From assembly GCF_000701465.1 (NCBI RefSeq), contig NZ_JNIY01000006.1:1-64000 (forward strand): 64,000 bases of DNA, given 5' to 3'. The position numbers were made by a program, and so were the translations under genes. Under the pieces are notes generated by a model. That model did no database searches and was not told the DNA's origin. It saw nothing but the letters and a program-made list of their open reading frames with translations. Shown here piece after piece: positions 33,373 through 42,519 of this stretch (the first letter of the stretch is position 1; each line of letters starts with the position of its first letter). This DNA is from Paraoerskovia marina DSM 21750. Its GTDB lineage: Bacteria; Actinomycetota; Actinomycetes; Actinomycetales; Cellulomonadaceae.

Positions 33373-34476
33373 ATGACGGAACTACGGACCATGGGCGTCG
33401 AAGAAGAATTCCTGCTCGTCGGCGACGACGGCGCGCCCGTCGCCAAGGCCGCGGCGGCCCTCGACGCGCACGGCGGCGCTGTCACGGACACGGCCGCCGG
33501 GGCCGTCGAGAACGAGTTCATGGAAGAACAGCTGGAGACCGCCACGCACCCTCGCGACTCCCTGGAGGACCTGGCACGGGAGGTCAGGGCGGGCCGATCG
33601 CGTGCCCAGGAGGTCGCCGACCGGGTCGGCGCCCGGGCCGTCGCGCTCGCGACCTCCCCGATCGCCTTCACCGGCACCACGGTGTCCCGCCTGCGCTACC
33701 TCGAGGCCCGGCGCGTCTTCGGCATCACCGCGAGGGAGCAGCTCACCAGCGGCTGCCACGTCCACGTGGCCGTCGCCGACGACACGGAGGGCGTCGCCGT
33801 CCTGGACCGCATCGGCCCGTGGCTGCCGACCCTGATGGCGCTCAGCGCCAACTCGCCGTACTGGCAGGGCGACGACACCGACTATGCCAGCTTCCGGTCC
33901 CAGGTCTGGGCCCGCTGGCCGACGTCGGGGCCCACCCGCACGTTCGGGACGCCGGAGCGGTATCACGCCGCCGTCGACACGCTCGTCGCGACCGGGACGG
34001 TGCTCGACGCGAACATGGTCTTCTTCGACGCCCGTCTCTCCCCCACCTACCCCACCGTCGAGATCCGGGTGGCGGACGTCTGCCTGGACCCGGGCACGAC
34101 GACGCTCCTCGCAGCCCTCGCGCGGGGCCTGGTCGAGACGGCCGCACGGTCGGCCGCGGCCGACGAACCCGCCCCCGAGGACGCACCCGAGCTGCTCCGG
34201 ACCGCAGCCTGGCGGGCCGGACGCTCGGGGATCTCCGGCGACCTCGTCTCCCCTCTCACGTGGCGGCCGGCACCGGCGCACGACGTCGTCGGAGCGCTCG
34301 TCACGCACGTGCGCGAGGCGCTCGTCGACGCAGGCGACATGGATGCGGTCACCGACCTGCTCGGGGCGCTGTGGGCGGGCGGGGGCGGGGCCGACCGGCA
34401 GCGCGCCTGGTACGCCGAAGGAGGTGGCGACCTCCGCCACCTCGTGGACCGGGCGGTGGCGGCCAGCCAGGCGTAA
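33373..34476 (+). CDS. YbdK-type carboxylate-amine ligase (glutamate-cysteine ligase family)
   Basis: 367 residues of the GCS2 family. Motifs: RTMGVEEEFLLVG at the start (EEE metal and nucleotide ligands), the ENEFMEEQLETATHP segment, EQLTSGCHVHVAVAD, ALSANSPYWQGDDTDYASFR, and TYPTVEIRVADVCLDP. Such enzymes form gamma-glutamyl amides; YbdK has weak glutamate-cysteine ligase activity, and actinobacteria, which mainly use mycothiol, carry several paralogues of unclear substrate. The initiator ATG is at 33373 without a strong ribosome-binding site. Lies alone between a terminator and a membrane hydrolase gene. Confidence 0.83.
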   Translation: MTELRTMGVEEEFLLVGDDGAPVAKAAAALDAHGGAVTDTAAGAVENEFMEEQLETATHPRDSLEDLAREVRAGRSRAQEVADRVGARAVALATSPIAFTGTTVSRLRYLEARRVFGITAREQLTSGCHVHVAVADDTEGVAVLDRIGPWLPTLMALSANSPYWQGDDTDYASFRSQVWARWPTSGPTRTFGTPERYHAAVDTLVATGTVLDANMVFFDARLSPTYPTVEIRVADVCLDPGTTTLLAALARGLVETAARSAAADEPAPEDAPELLRTAAWRAGRSGISGDLVSPLTWRPAPAHDVVGALVTHVREALVDAGDMDAVTDLLGALWAGGGGADRQRAWYAEGGGDLRHLVDRAVAASQA

Positions 34477-34535
34477 ACGATGGCCGTCGGGCGCGGGACT
34501 CCGGGAGAGACACTGCAGAGGACGAGGATAGGACG

Positions 34536-35525
34536 ATGAACTCCGCAACCGGGACGCCCGGGCGCACCCGGTCCACCGTCGTCCGCTTCGTCGCCACGGC
34601 GGTCCTCGGCGCCATGCTCCTGATCGTCCCCACCGTCGTCCTGCTCACGGCCGCGGACGTCGTCCAGCACCAGCACTGGAGCTACGGCGCGCTCCTCGGT
34701 GTCGCCGCGGCCTGTGGCGTCCTCCTGGTCGCCGCCGTCGTCCGCGACGTGCGGGAGGGGGACCGTCCGCGACGCGACGTCGCGCATCCCGTCCGGCGGG
34801 TGGTCGGGGCGACCGTCCTGAGCATCGCGCTCGTCGGGACCCTCGGGGCCGCATGGTGGCTCGAACCGTTCGGCGCGACCGACCGCGCACTCGACGCACT
34901 CGGGTCCGACGAGACGGTCACGGTCGCCGAGACGTCGGGCTGGTACAGCTTCACACCCGTGGGTTCTGCGTCGGAGGTCGGCCTCGTCTACTCCCCCGGA
35001 GCCCGGGTCGACGTCCGTGCGACCGCCGCGATCCTGCGCCCGCTGGCCGAGGCCGGCTACACCGTGGTCAGCCTCAAGGAGCCGCTCGGCATCGCATTCG
35101 TCGACATCGACCAGTCCGCAGACGCGATCGAGGCCCACCCCGACGTCGAGACCTGGGTGGTCGGCGGGCACTCCCTCGGCGGCGTGGCAGCCTCGTCGTT
35201 CGCGGGCGCCAACCCCGAGACCGTCGACGGCCTCCTGCTCCACGCGTCGTACCCGGCGGGCGACATCAGCGACAGCCCACTGACGGTCACCTCGGTCTCC
35301 GGCTCCGAGGACGGTCTCTCGACCCCCGAGGCGATCGCGGACTCACGGCAGGACCTTCCTGCGGCGACGACGTTCGTCGAGATCGCCGGAGCCGTGCACG
35401 CCGACTTCGCCGACTACGGCCCGCAGCCCGGCGACGGGGCGCCCACGATCAGCCGCGACGACGCCCAGGCCCAGATCGTCGAGGCAAGTCTCGCGCTCCT
35501 CGACGGCCTCGACCACCAGCCATAG
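34536..35525 (+). CDS. Membrane-anchored alpha/beta hydrolase
   Basis: 329 residues. Three hydrophobic segments (about 16-40, 46-65 and 88-108) precede an extracytoplasmic alpha/beta hydrolase domain. The nucleophile elbow is GGHSLGG, the strand before it EVGLVYSPGARVDVRATAAI, and the likely catalytic histidine lies in AGAVHADFADYG. It resembles bacterial alpha/beta hydrolases of the dienelactone-hydrolase type attached to the membrane; substrate unknown. Starts 59 bases after ybdK, same strand. It is the last intact gene before the accessory block. Confidence 0.8.
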   Translation: MNSATGTPGRTRSTVVRFVATAVLGAMLLIVPTVVLLTAADVVQHQHWSYGALLGVAAACGVLLVAAVVRDVREGDRPRRDVAHPVRRVVGATVLSIALVGTLGAAWWLEPFGATDRALDALGSDETVTVAETSGWYSFTPVGSASEVGLVYSPGARVDVRATAAILRPLAEAGYTVVSLKEPLGIAFVDIDQSADAIEAHPDVETWVVGGHSLGGVAASSFAGANPETVDGLLLHASYPAGDISDSPLTVTSVSGSEDGLSTPEAIADSRQDLPAATTFVEIAGAVHADFADYGPQPGDGAPTISRDDAQAQIVEASLALLDGLDHQP

Positions 35526-35583
35526 CGTCCGCCAGGGATCACGCCGGCTGCCCGGCGCACGAACCGAGCTGCAGGCGAACCGG

Positions 35584-35957
35584 TCACAGGACCTTGCTGG
35601 CGACGAGGTGTCCGATCCAACGAATGTCGACGTCGCTCTTGAACTCCAGCTTGACCTTGCCAAGTCCGCTGAACCACAGCAAAAGCTCGGCATCGAGATC
35701 GAACGTCCCCGCAGTCTCGACGGAGAACCTCTGGATCTTCCCGTACGGCATGGAGGTGTAGTCCTTCTTCTTGCCGGTCATCCCCTAGACCTTCAGAGCG
35801 ACGATCCGCTTGTCCGTGACGGTCACGGAGTCACGCATCCCCTTGAACGCGCCGAGGGCCTCTTCCCAGAGAGCAGGACGCCGCTCAGTGCCTCACCGGC
35901 TTCCGCGGGACTCCACGGTCCGAGCTTCGTATAGGCCGCGTTCTGAAAGTCGATCAC
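35584..35957 (-). pseudogene. Bacterial PH-domain protein, disrupted by a frameshift and an amber codon
   Basis: Pieced together from two frames, the sequence is a complete bacterial PH-domain protein of about 124 residues: it begins VIDFQNAAYTKLGPWSPAEA at a GTG (35957), continues as EALGAFKGMRDSVTVTDKRI, and ends KIQRFSVETAGTFDLDAELL. Two lesions are visible: a one- or two-base indel near 35870, and TAG at about 35784-35786 where the family has a residue such as glutamine (LKV*GMTGKKKDY). An ATG just after the stop could express a 65-residue C-terminal fragment. First sign of decay at the edge of the accessory block. Confidence 0.78.
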
Positions 35958-36120
35958 ATCGTATCTGCGGCGTTCACAGATCTCGCATGAGAAGTACCAG
36001 GTGAGGGCGTAGGCGGTATGCCGTTGGCGACGCGTCCCGTGTCAGCCCAGTGGTCAGCGCTCGTTCCTCGACACACATGCTGCGCGGCGCCGGGAACCTC
36101 GTTGACCGGGCTGATGGCTC

Positions 36121-36759
36121 GTGCAATCCTCGGGCGACACAAGCTCGCCACGACAAAGGTGTCGGGAGAAGCTGGCAGTCGCCGGGGTCGTTTCGTTCGT
36201 TTTGACAGTAGGCTTTGGGGTGGCAGCGTCGCCAACCGCACTCGCTGACAACACCGTGAGCGCGTCTTCGTCAGAGCCCACCCCTGCAGTCGCCACCGCA
36301 GCCGAGGCCACGCAAGCTCGGTATGTCGACAAGGCGGGCAATCCGATTCCTGTCGACACCGACACTCCGGACGCAGGTTCATCGACGCAGGCTATCGGCT
36401 GCACGCCGGATTGTGGTGTCGATAATCCCCACATCTCCAGCACCTCGTCAACCGACGCGGTGCGAGCACATGGGTGGTGGAAGAAGGGAACATGCACAGC
36501 CGCGACTGCTCACGTACAGGTATGCCTCTACGAGTACTTGACGAACGGCCCAGAGGGCTACTGGGAACGAATGAACTGTTCGCCCAGGAACCCTCTGAAG
36601 CCCGGGGGCGGCAGCAGCTACCGAGTGACCGCCCACGAAGACTGCCACGACGACACGCGAGTGTCGTGGCGTGCTCGTGTTGACGTGGATGTTGATGGAC
36701 AGATCGACACGTCAGAAGTGCCTTACCGGCAAGCAGATGTCTATTGCAGGGTTCTCTGA
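36121..36759 (+). CDS. Secreted hypothetical protein
   Basis: 212 residues from a GTG. A signal peptide is clear: positive N-region, hydrophobic VAGVVSFVLTVGFGVAA and a cleavage site near ALA-DN at residue 43. The mature part begins with a serine/threonine/alanine-rich linker, then a cysteine-containing domain (CTPDCGVDN, KKGTCTAATAHVQVCLYEY, RMNCSPRNP, AHEDCHDDTRVSWRARVDVD, VYCRVL), probably disulfide-bonded outside the cell. No family recognised. GC content is below the core genome. The next gene begins 20 bases later on the same strand, suggesting a pair. Confidence 0.65.
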   Translation: MQSSGDTSSPRQRCREKLAVAGVVSFVLTVGFGVAASPTALADNTVSASSSEPTPAVATAAEATQARYVDKAGNPIPVDTDTPDAGSSTQAIGCTPDCGVDNPHISSTSSTDAVRAHGWWKKGTCTAATAHVQVCLYEYLTNGPEGYWERMNCSPRNPLKPGGGSSYRVTAHEDCHDDTRVSWRARVDVDVDGQIDTSEVPYRQADVYCRVL

Positions 36760-36779
36760 GGATTCTGCGTGGCGGTGAG

Positions 36780-37637
36780 ATGATGATGGCATCCGGAGAG
36801 ATGCGGCCGGGCATCCATGGCGGTCGGGGCGCCGCAGCTGCGCCCCGACCGCTCCTGGGGGCGGTCTGGGGCAAGTCCCGGATCGATCCAGACGGTCAGC
36901 ACAACCTCAACAATGACCCGCACTCTCGGTTCGTCCAACGTTCGCAAGCAATGGGTTGGCTCGACGAACGCATGGTCATTGTTGACCCGAGCGGCAATGA
37001 ACGCGTAGTTGGAAATGCGGGCCTATGGCAAATGAATGATGGGGGATATGGTCCGATAGGAACAGAGAGCAGAAGTCTTGCGCCGACATTCTGGTTCCAG
37101 GTTGGCATTGACAAACTGTCTGATTCGCGCCCCCTTCCAACTGAACCCTTCCTTTGCTGCGCGGCTGCCGTCGCAGCGACCTTGGGCGAGTTTGAGCTCC
37201 GAGCGGCGCAATTGGTGTTGCCAATCTCCCAGCTGTCTGTCGGACGGAATGGCCATGCTGCGTCGGCGCCGAGTGTAGAAACGCGAGATTGGTTTAGTGG
37301 TGCGCTCGAACACCCGAAGCGCGTTCGAGTGTCGATGGATATTGCCGTGGGTGCTAGGTCGCGATTCACCCCAGAATTCGCATCGGGGCTTATAAGGGAT
37401 ATAAAATCGTATGCATCACCTGTCTTCGAGGCCAACGAATGGATAGAAGGCTCGGCGGCACATTCGGCCTTTCCAGACCGAGTTTGGCAAGGTCCCCGTG
37501 GTGATGGTCTGCGTATCTATGGCTCCGTTTCTGGCTGGAGCCTTGACGCGATCGGCTGGGTTGCTGCTCTATTGGCTGATTGTGCCGTAAGGCGAGGACT
37601 TGCGGCACCGTTGCTCGTAACTGTGACGCTCGATTAG
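36780..37637 (+). CDS. Hypothetical protein of the accessory block
   Basis: 285 residues, no recognised family, no signal peptide or membrane helix. The first 30 residues are glycine/alanine-rich; the body contains NNDPHSRFVQRSQAMGWLDE, PSGNERVVGNAGLWQMNDGG, FWFQVGIDKLSDSRPLP and an alanine-rich helix CCAAAVAATLGEFELRAAQ. The lower GC and looser codon use than the core genes indicate recent transfer. The ATG at 36780 is chosen over an upstream TTG; its ribosome-binding site is weak (GGTGAG). Probably co-transcribed with the secreted protein upstream. Confidence 0.55.
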   Translation: MMMASGEMRPGIHGGRGAAAAPRPLLGAVWGKSRIDPDGQHNLNNDPHSRFVQRSQAMGWLDERMVIVDPSGNERVVGNAGLWQMNDGGYGPIGTESRSLAPTFWFQVGIDKLSDSRPLPTEPFLCCAAAVAATLGEFELRAAQLVLPISQLSVGRNGHAASAPSVETRDWFSGALEHPKRVRVSMDIAVGARSRFTPEFASGLIRDIKSYASPVFEANEWIEGSAAHSAFPDRVWQGPRGDGLRIYGSVSGWSLDAIGWVAALLADCAVRRGLAAPLLVTVTLD

Positions 37638-37869
37638 ATCCTAGGTTTTCACGGGAGCCGTCGCTCGGTTTCGATGAGGGGGCCGTTAAAGGTGAGGCGG
37701 TCGACGGTCGCAGCGCAGAGTCTGGATCGGCGAGTGTGTTGGTCCAGCCCGCAAACGAGGCGATGGTCTTTGACAGGATCATCTCATCGGCGGCTTGGGC
37801 GAGCTCGATTGCGAGTTATGGAACGAGTCCGATTTCGAGCGCGCCGAGTTCGAGTCGCCAGCCGAACAG

Positions 37870-38282
37870 TTCGCTTGAATGTACTCGGTGCTCGATCACC
37901 CAGCAGTGCGATTCGGCGCCAAAGTTCGAGGTTCTCGCCGTGGGCTGCGGCCGGTGCCTGCTCGAGCGTCCGCACCTCGTTTTCGGTGCCTCTACCGTTC
38001 GTCCTTGGACCGTGCGGAAAGTGCCCGAATCGCTGAGCTGGCACCGGCGCCTGGGACGGACGGCATCTCGGCTACCGGCCGATGTGCTCGGCGGAGCTCG
38101 TCAATGCGTATCCGGAGGCTAGGCGTCGCGTACAGAAAGTCAGTCGACACTCCGGCCGTACGGGCGACTGCGGCGAAGGTGATCGGTTCGCCGGCTCCGG
38201 AGAGGGCGACGAGTGCGGCGTTCGCCTTGGCGAGGGAGTCTGCATGACGCGCCTTCGCGGCCTCCACGAGGTGCTCACTCAT
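37870..38282 (-). pseudogene. Tn554-type TnpC (DUF6262-like), frameshifted
   Basis: The ATG at 38282 overlaps the tnpB stop (ATGA). The start, MSEHLVEAAKARHADSLAKA then ITFAAVARTAGVSTDFLY, matches the DUF6262/TnpC pattern, with a helix-turn-helix. The frame ends with a stop at 37992, but the expected coiled coil continues in another frame (TENEVRTLEQAPAAAHGENL), so a frameshift near 38005 truncated it. In Tn554 TnpC sets insertion orientation and works with the two recombinases. Third gene of the split tnpABC set. Confidence 0.68.
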
Positions 38283-38496
38283 GTTGTTCCTCCGGCTGCT
38301 GGGGCAGGGTTCTTGGGCTGATCGACCGTCCCCGCCCCTCGGACCGCCCGGCAAGGTCCGGAGACGTCTTCGATGGCGATGAGGATCTGGCTCAGGGAGC
38401 ACGTCTCGGCCTGCCGGCCTTGAAGCCAGAGGTTCTCGTCGTCCATTGCCGTTCCGCATCGGGTGCGGAACGCGGCCTGGCGTCGGAAGGTTAGCG
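38279..38496 (-). pseudogene. Tn554-type TnpB, C-terminal piece
   Basis: The frame entering from the ISL3 end reads LTFRRQAAFRTRCGTAMDDE then NLWLQGRQAETCSLSQILIA and stops at 38279, overlapping tnpC. This is the end of a Tn554-type TnpB recombinase. The remaining part lies 5.3 kb away at 43843-44043; joined at the 6-bp repeat the codons read ...DSTESL-TFRRQAAF..., continuous in sense. Confidence 0.75.
38491..38496. repeat. Left copy of the 6-bp target duplication (TTAGCG)
   Basis: TTAGCG here and at 43843-43848 flank the ISL3-Rhs-ISL3 unit. One neighbouring base on each side differs, so an original 8-bp duplication (GTTAGCGA), each copy since changed once, is also possible. Confidence 0.6.
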
Positions 38497-38500
38497 GCGC

Positions 38501-39906
38501 ATCGCAGATGAGGGTGTAGCGGTCGTGTCGGGGTAGACGTCGAGGTCCCCTGATGACGGAGGTTCCTACGCCGTCCAGCCGGCAGACCTCGACATGCGTG
38601 ACGCTACCTTCGTGTGCCCTGACCTGACTACATTCGCCCGCCTCGACGAGCTCGGTCTCGTTGTCGTGGGCCGACGCCTTGAATCCGATCGAGCGGTGCT
38701 CGCGCGCAGGGTCATGGGCAGCCCGGACGACGGTTGGTGTCGTCGCTGCGGGTGTGAAGGCGTTCTGCGAGACACGGTGCGGCGGCGCCTGGCGCACGAG
38801 CCGTTCGGGTGGCGACGCACGGTCCTGGATATCGTGGTGAGCCGCTACCAGTGCACGGGGTGCGCGCACGTGTGGCGCCAAGACACCACGAAGGTTGCGG
38901 GCCCTCGTTCGAGGTTGTCCCGGGGCGGGGCGCTGGGCGCTAGAAGCGCTCGTGGCACAGCATCTGAGCGTCGCGCGGATCGCCGAGAGCCTCGCCGTGT
39001 CGTGGCATACCGCGAACGACGCTGTCCTGGCCGAAGGTAGACGGGTCCTGATCGATGACCCGGCGCGGTTCGACGGCGTCGCTGTGCTGGGCGTCGACGA
39101 ACATGTATGGCGTCATACGCGGTTCGGCGAGAAGTACGTGGCCGTGGTCATCGATCTGACCCCGATCCGCGACAACACGGGGCCAGCGGGCTTGCTCGAC
39201 ATGGTCCCAGGGCGCTCGAAACAGGCGTTCAAGGCGTGGCCCGCAGCCCGCCCCAAGGCGTGGCGCGATGGTGTCGAGGTCGTCGCGATGGACGGCTTCG
39301 CCGAGCTCAAGTCCGCTACCACCGAGGAACCGCCCGACGCCGTCGCCGTAATGGCTCCGTTCCACGTCGTGTGCCTCGCGGGCGACGCACTCGATGTCTG
39401 CCGCCGGCGCGTCCAACAGCAGCTGCACGGCCACCGCGGACGCTCTGGCGATCCTCTCTACCGGGCCAGACGGACCCTGCACACCGGGACCGACCTGCTC
39501 ACCGAGAAACAGCGGGTCCGGATCGAGGCCCTCTTCGCTACCGACGAGCACGTCGATATCGAAGCGACCTGGGGGATCTACCAGAAGGTGATCGCCACAT
39601 ACCGCCCCCCAACCGCGCGACCGGGCGAACGCTGATGAGCGAGCTCATCACCTCCCTGAGTACCGGCCCCCGGACGACCTGAAGAACGTCATCACGCCCG
39701 GACGGACCCTCAAGAAGCGCGCCGCCGATGTCCTGGCCTACTTCGACCGCCCCGGGACCAGCAACGGACCAACGGAGGCCATCAATGGACGACTCGAACC
39801 CCTATGCGGCTCCGCCCTCGGCTTCCGGAACCTCGCCCACTACATCGCCCGGTCCCTCCTCGAGACCGGGGGCTTCAAATCCCGACTACACCTTGCTTTC
39901 GGATGA
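38501..39906 (+). mobile_element. ISL3-family copy 1, degenerate
   Basis: The left end ATCGCAGATGAGGGTGTAG (38501-38519) differs at two positions from the terminal repeat of copy 2. The right end (39886-39902, CTACACC then diverged) is poorly conserved. It contains one frameshifted transposase gene. Confidence 0.7.
38594..39906 (+). pseudogene. ISL3-family transposase, multiple frameshifts
   Basis: Parallel to copy 2 throughout. The zinc-finger part (CRRCGCEGVLRDTVRRRL, then YQCTGCAHVWRQDTT) is in one frame; near 38920 the frame changes to WALEALVAQHLSVARIAESL and continues through the DDE core (VAVLGVDEHVWRH, EVVAMDGFAELKSA, PFHVVCLAGDALD). Near 39600 it shifts again and about 20 residues are lost; the end (GTSNGPTEAINGRLEPLCGS, with catalytic E) is in a third frame, stopping at 39904-39906. 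Not functional. Confidence 0.8.
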
Positions 39907-39928
39907 GCCCGCAACTGGCGCTTCATCA

Positions 39929-40333
39929 TCACCCATTCCACACAGCCCAAACGAGTGGAATAGCGAGAAGAACTGTCGTCACACCTGAAAGTACAGCAAT
40001 TTGTGAAATCCGTCTTTTCGTTTCAAGCCGCACTAGGAGAAGGTCCCCGTCGGTTTTCGATAGCCAATCACGGGACAGCCACAAGGTTAGCGAATACCCG
40101 GCTGACCCGACTGGCGCCCAGAGCATTATGGTGGGCAATCCGGAATGGTCAAAAAGGAAGTAGAAGCACGATATTCCGAAAGAGGCGACTAACAGTGATC
40201 CAATGAGGACAACGTTTTCACCCAGTGGCGAGATTCCAATTGTCACCAATTTGGATCGCCAGATAGATAGAACGCAAAGAGCCCACCCCGATATCGACGC
40301 TAGCACCGCAAATAAAACAACATAGGCTGGCAT
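39929..40333 (-). CDS. Four-helix membrane protein, probable immunity protein of the Rhs toxin
   Basis: 134 residues with four hydrophobic segments (about 4-24, 34-60, 66-86 and 112-132) joined by short polar loops. It starts nine bases after the rhs stop on the same strand, the standard place for the cognate immunity gene in polymorphic toxin systems, and has the same lower GC as the rhs toxin tip. No family recognised. A membrane immunity protein suggests that the toxin acts at or from the membrane. It ends 23 bases from the ISL3 copy 1 transposase stop and seems intact. Confidence 0.6.
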   Translation of the reverse strand: MPAYVVLFAVLASISGWALCVLSIWRSKLVTIGISPLGENVVLIGSLLVASFGISCFYFLFDHSGLPTIMLWAPVGSAGYSLTLWLSRDWLSKTDGDLLLVRLETKRRISQIAVLSGVTTVLLAIPLVWAVWNG

Positions 40334-40342
40334 GCTTAACGC

Positions 40343-42416
40343 TCACCGCCAACCGGATGCATGCTGAGTGCACCCAGTCTGGCCTGCGGCGGACATCACA
40401 CCAACGTATCCGTGATCAGCGATTCGGGTGGCTGTTGGAATGGTTCTTGATTGGAAAGCCCGCCCCAATCCGATTGTGAATTCCTTTCCCGGGTCGGCTG
40501 CCCTTCGTGCGAAGCCGATTAGATCAGAGTGTTGCCCGAGCGCCGTCCGAAGAACGTCTTCCCGTCTCGATGCGCGCGCGCCCAGGATCTTTCCAAGAAC
40601 GAGATCAAATCCTGTATTCGCGACAGCCTCGGTTGGGCTTTGACCCCCGCGTGCCACTCCGATTCCATTAACAGTGGCGCTGGCGCCCGGAGCAAATAGG
40701 CCAACCACGGTGCACGGCCCGGCTGAGGCGATGATGCACGCTACCGCCGCGGCGACTCCGATTCCTTGGCCAACGCGCGCAAGGATTGCGTTCCCTTCGT
40801 CGGACATAGCCCAATCAACGGCAGAATTCCCCCACTCCAAAGTACTGTCGAGAGCTCTTTTGTACCGCGGCTTCTTCTTGCCCGAGTCCTCATCTTTCGC
40901 ACTGGAACCGGTCGATTTTGAAGTCGGAGGGTCGGGCTGTTCCGTGGGAATACTGACTGGAATAATGACCGTCTTCCTTCGACGAAAGGGCCCACTTTTT
41001 GTCCGGGTTGATATCGTTCCGGTACGTTCTTTGGTTTTCTTGTCGGTGCCGTACTCGAACTGTTGGGCGCACGTTGATGATCCGCAGTAGATCATTCCGG
41101 TGGGGTCGGACCAGGTGGTGGGGTTATTATTGGCGCAGTTGTAGGCGGCCCATTGTTGTGAGTCAGCGACGTCCATGATGGGGTCGACCGAGATGAAGTG
41201 TCCGGTCGTATTGTCGTAATAGCGGGCGCCGATTGACGTCAAGCCTGTGGTGTCTTCGGGTTTATCGAGGAAGCCGTGGTCACCTGGCATGGCGGACGTC
41301 TGCCCACGTTCGCTACCGAACGGTGTCCCGTAGCGGCGCGTGATCCCGCAGCTGATGTTCGTCACCGCGGCGGTTGCTGTTGCCTGATGGTCGGAGGTCA
41401 GTGTGGTGACGTCGTCGAACCTGGGACCGGTACGCAGTGCGATGGTTTCGCCGTTGAAACTGTAGTAGCGAGTAGCTTCCTGCTGGTCACTAGCCGTGAG
41501 CGCGAGTTCCTGGCCGCCAGGAAGATGCACAGTGGTGACACCCTCCTGGGTACGCACTAGGCGGTCACCATCAGCGGTGTATATAAAGTTAACCCCCTGG
41601 GTTCCAGCCTGCTCGACCGAGTCACGTTCACCCTCGACATCCCATGTCAGAGTTTGGGTGCCCTGCCCTGGCAGGTCCCGGACCGCGGTCTTCCCTGTCT
41701 CGTCATAGCCGAACGTTGACTGGCTAGCCCCTGATCTCACGCTCGCGACTGCGTGGGGACGGCCCTGGCCCGACGCCGGATAGGCGTAGTTCTGCGCTTC
41801 CGCCCCTGCCGTGGTGTGGTCGGTAGTCGACGTGCAATTGCCGATTGGGTCGTAGGTGAAATCGGTCCAGTACTCCGCTGGCCCACCAAGGGCGGTCGTG
41901 ATCTTCACCGCCGCGCACGAACTATTCTCGAGAGTCCAGGCTGAAGTGAGCCTCCGTAGCCCGTCATGGTCGAAACACTGAGTATCTCGTGCAACTCCAG
42001 CCTGAGTTGGGTTGCTATCGATCCGCGCGAGATTTCCCGCCGAATCGTGAGAGTATGCAGAGGCATAGGACGTCCCTGCTGTCCCCTCAACGTTCAACGC
42101 CGTCGGAGCCAGACGCCTGCATCCAGGCTCGTACGTATGGGTCCGGACCAGTGCGTAGTAGTTCCCCGCATCGACCATCAGTGGCTCACCGTAGGAGTTA
42201 TACATAGCGTTCGCGACGCACACACCCCACCCATATCCCGAACTCGTCCCTTCGGCCTTGCCAAGATCATCGTAGTAATAGTTGACGTGCTCGGTACCCA
42301 AATTCGTAAGTTCATTCAACGTCGCGGTCTTGAGCCGTCCATCGAGAGCGTAGTCGAAGGCCACATCGCAAGTGCCCGCAAGTTCCCCTTGCGCAGGCGG
42401 GAGAGGATCGCAGCTC
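40343..42416 (-). pseudogene. Rhs/YD-repeat toxin gene, N-terminally truncated by an ISL3 element
   Basis: The open frame runs without a natural start to the ISL3 terminal repeat at 42417, so only the last 690 residues remain. YD/Rhs repeats are visible (VAFDYALDGRLKTATL, NFIYTADGDRLVRTQ, FGYDETGKTAVRD), then the Rhs-associated core (DTTGLTSIGARYYDNTTGHF, SVDPIMDV...NNPTTWSDPTGM). After DPTGM a variable tip of about 240 residues carries a lysine-rich linker, a hydrophobic stretch (GVAAAVACIIASAGPCTVVG) and a C-terminal domain I do not recognise (DLIGFARRAADPGKEF). Without export domains the protein is an orphan toxin module; intact family members are usually well over 1500 residues. Confidence 0.8.
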
Positions 42417-42435
42417 AACGCAGTTGAGGGTGTAG
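42417..42435. repeat. Left terminal inverted repeat of ISL3 copy 2
   Basis: AACGCAGTTGAGGGTGTAG is the exact reverse complement of 43816-43834. The match extends outward with one mismatch (GCTCAACG against GCTTAACG). Confidence 0.85.
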
Positions 42436-42519
42436 CGCTGGCGGGCTGAGCTGCTCCGGGGATGGGTCCAGATCCCCCAGGATGGAAGTTCTGACACTGC
42501 CCATCTGGCAGACCTCGAC

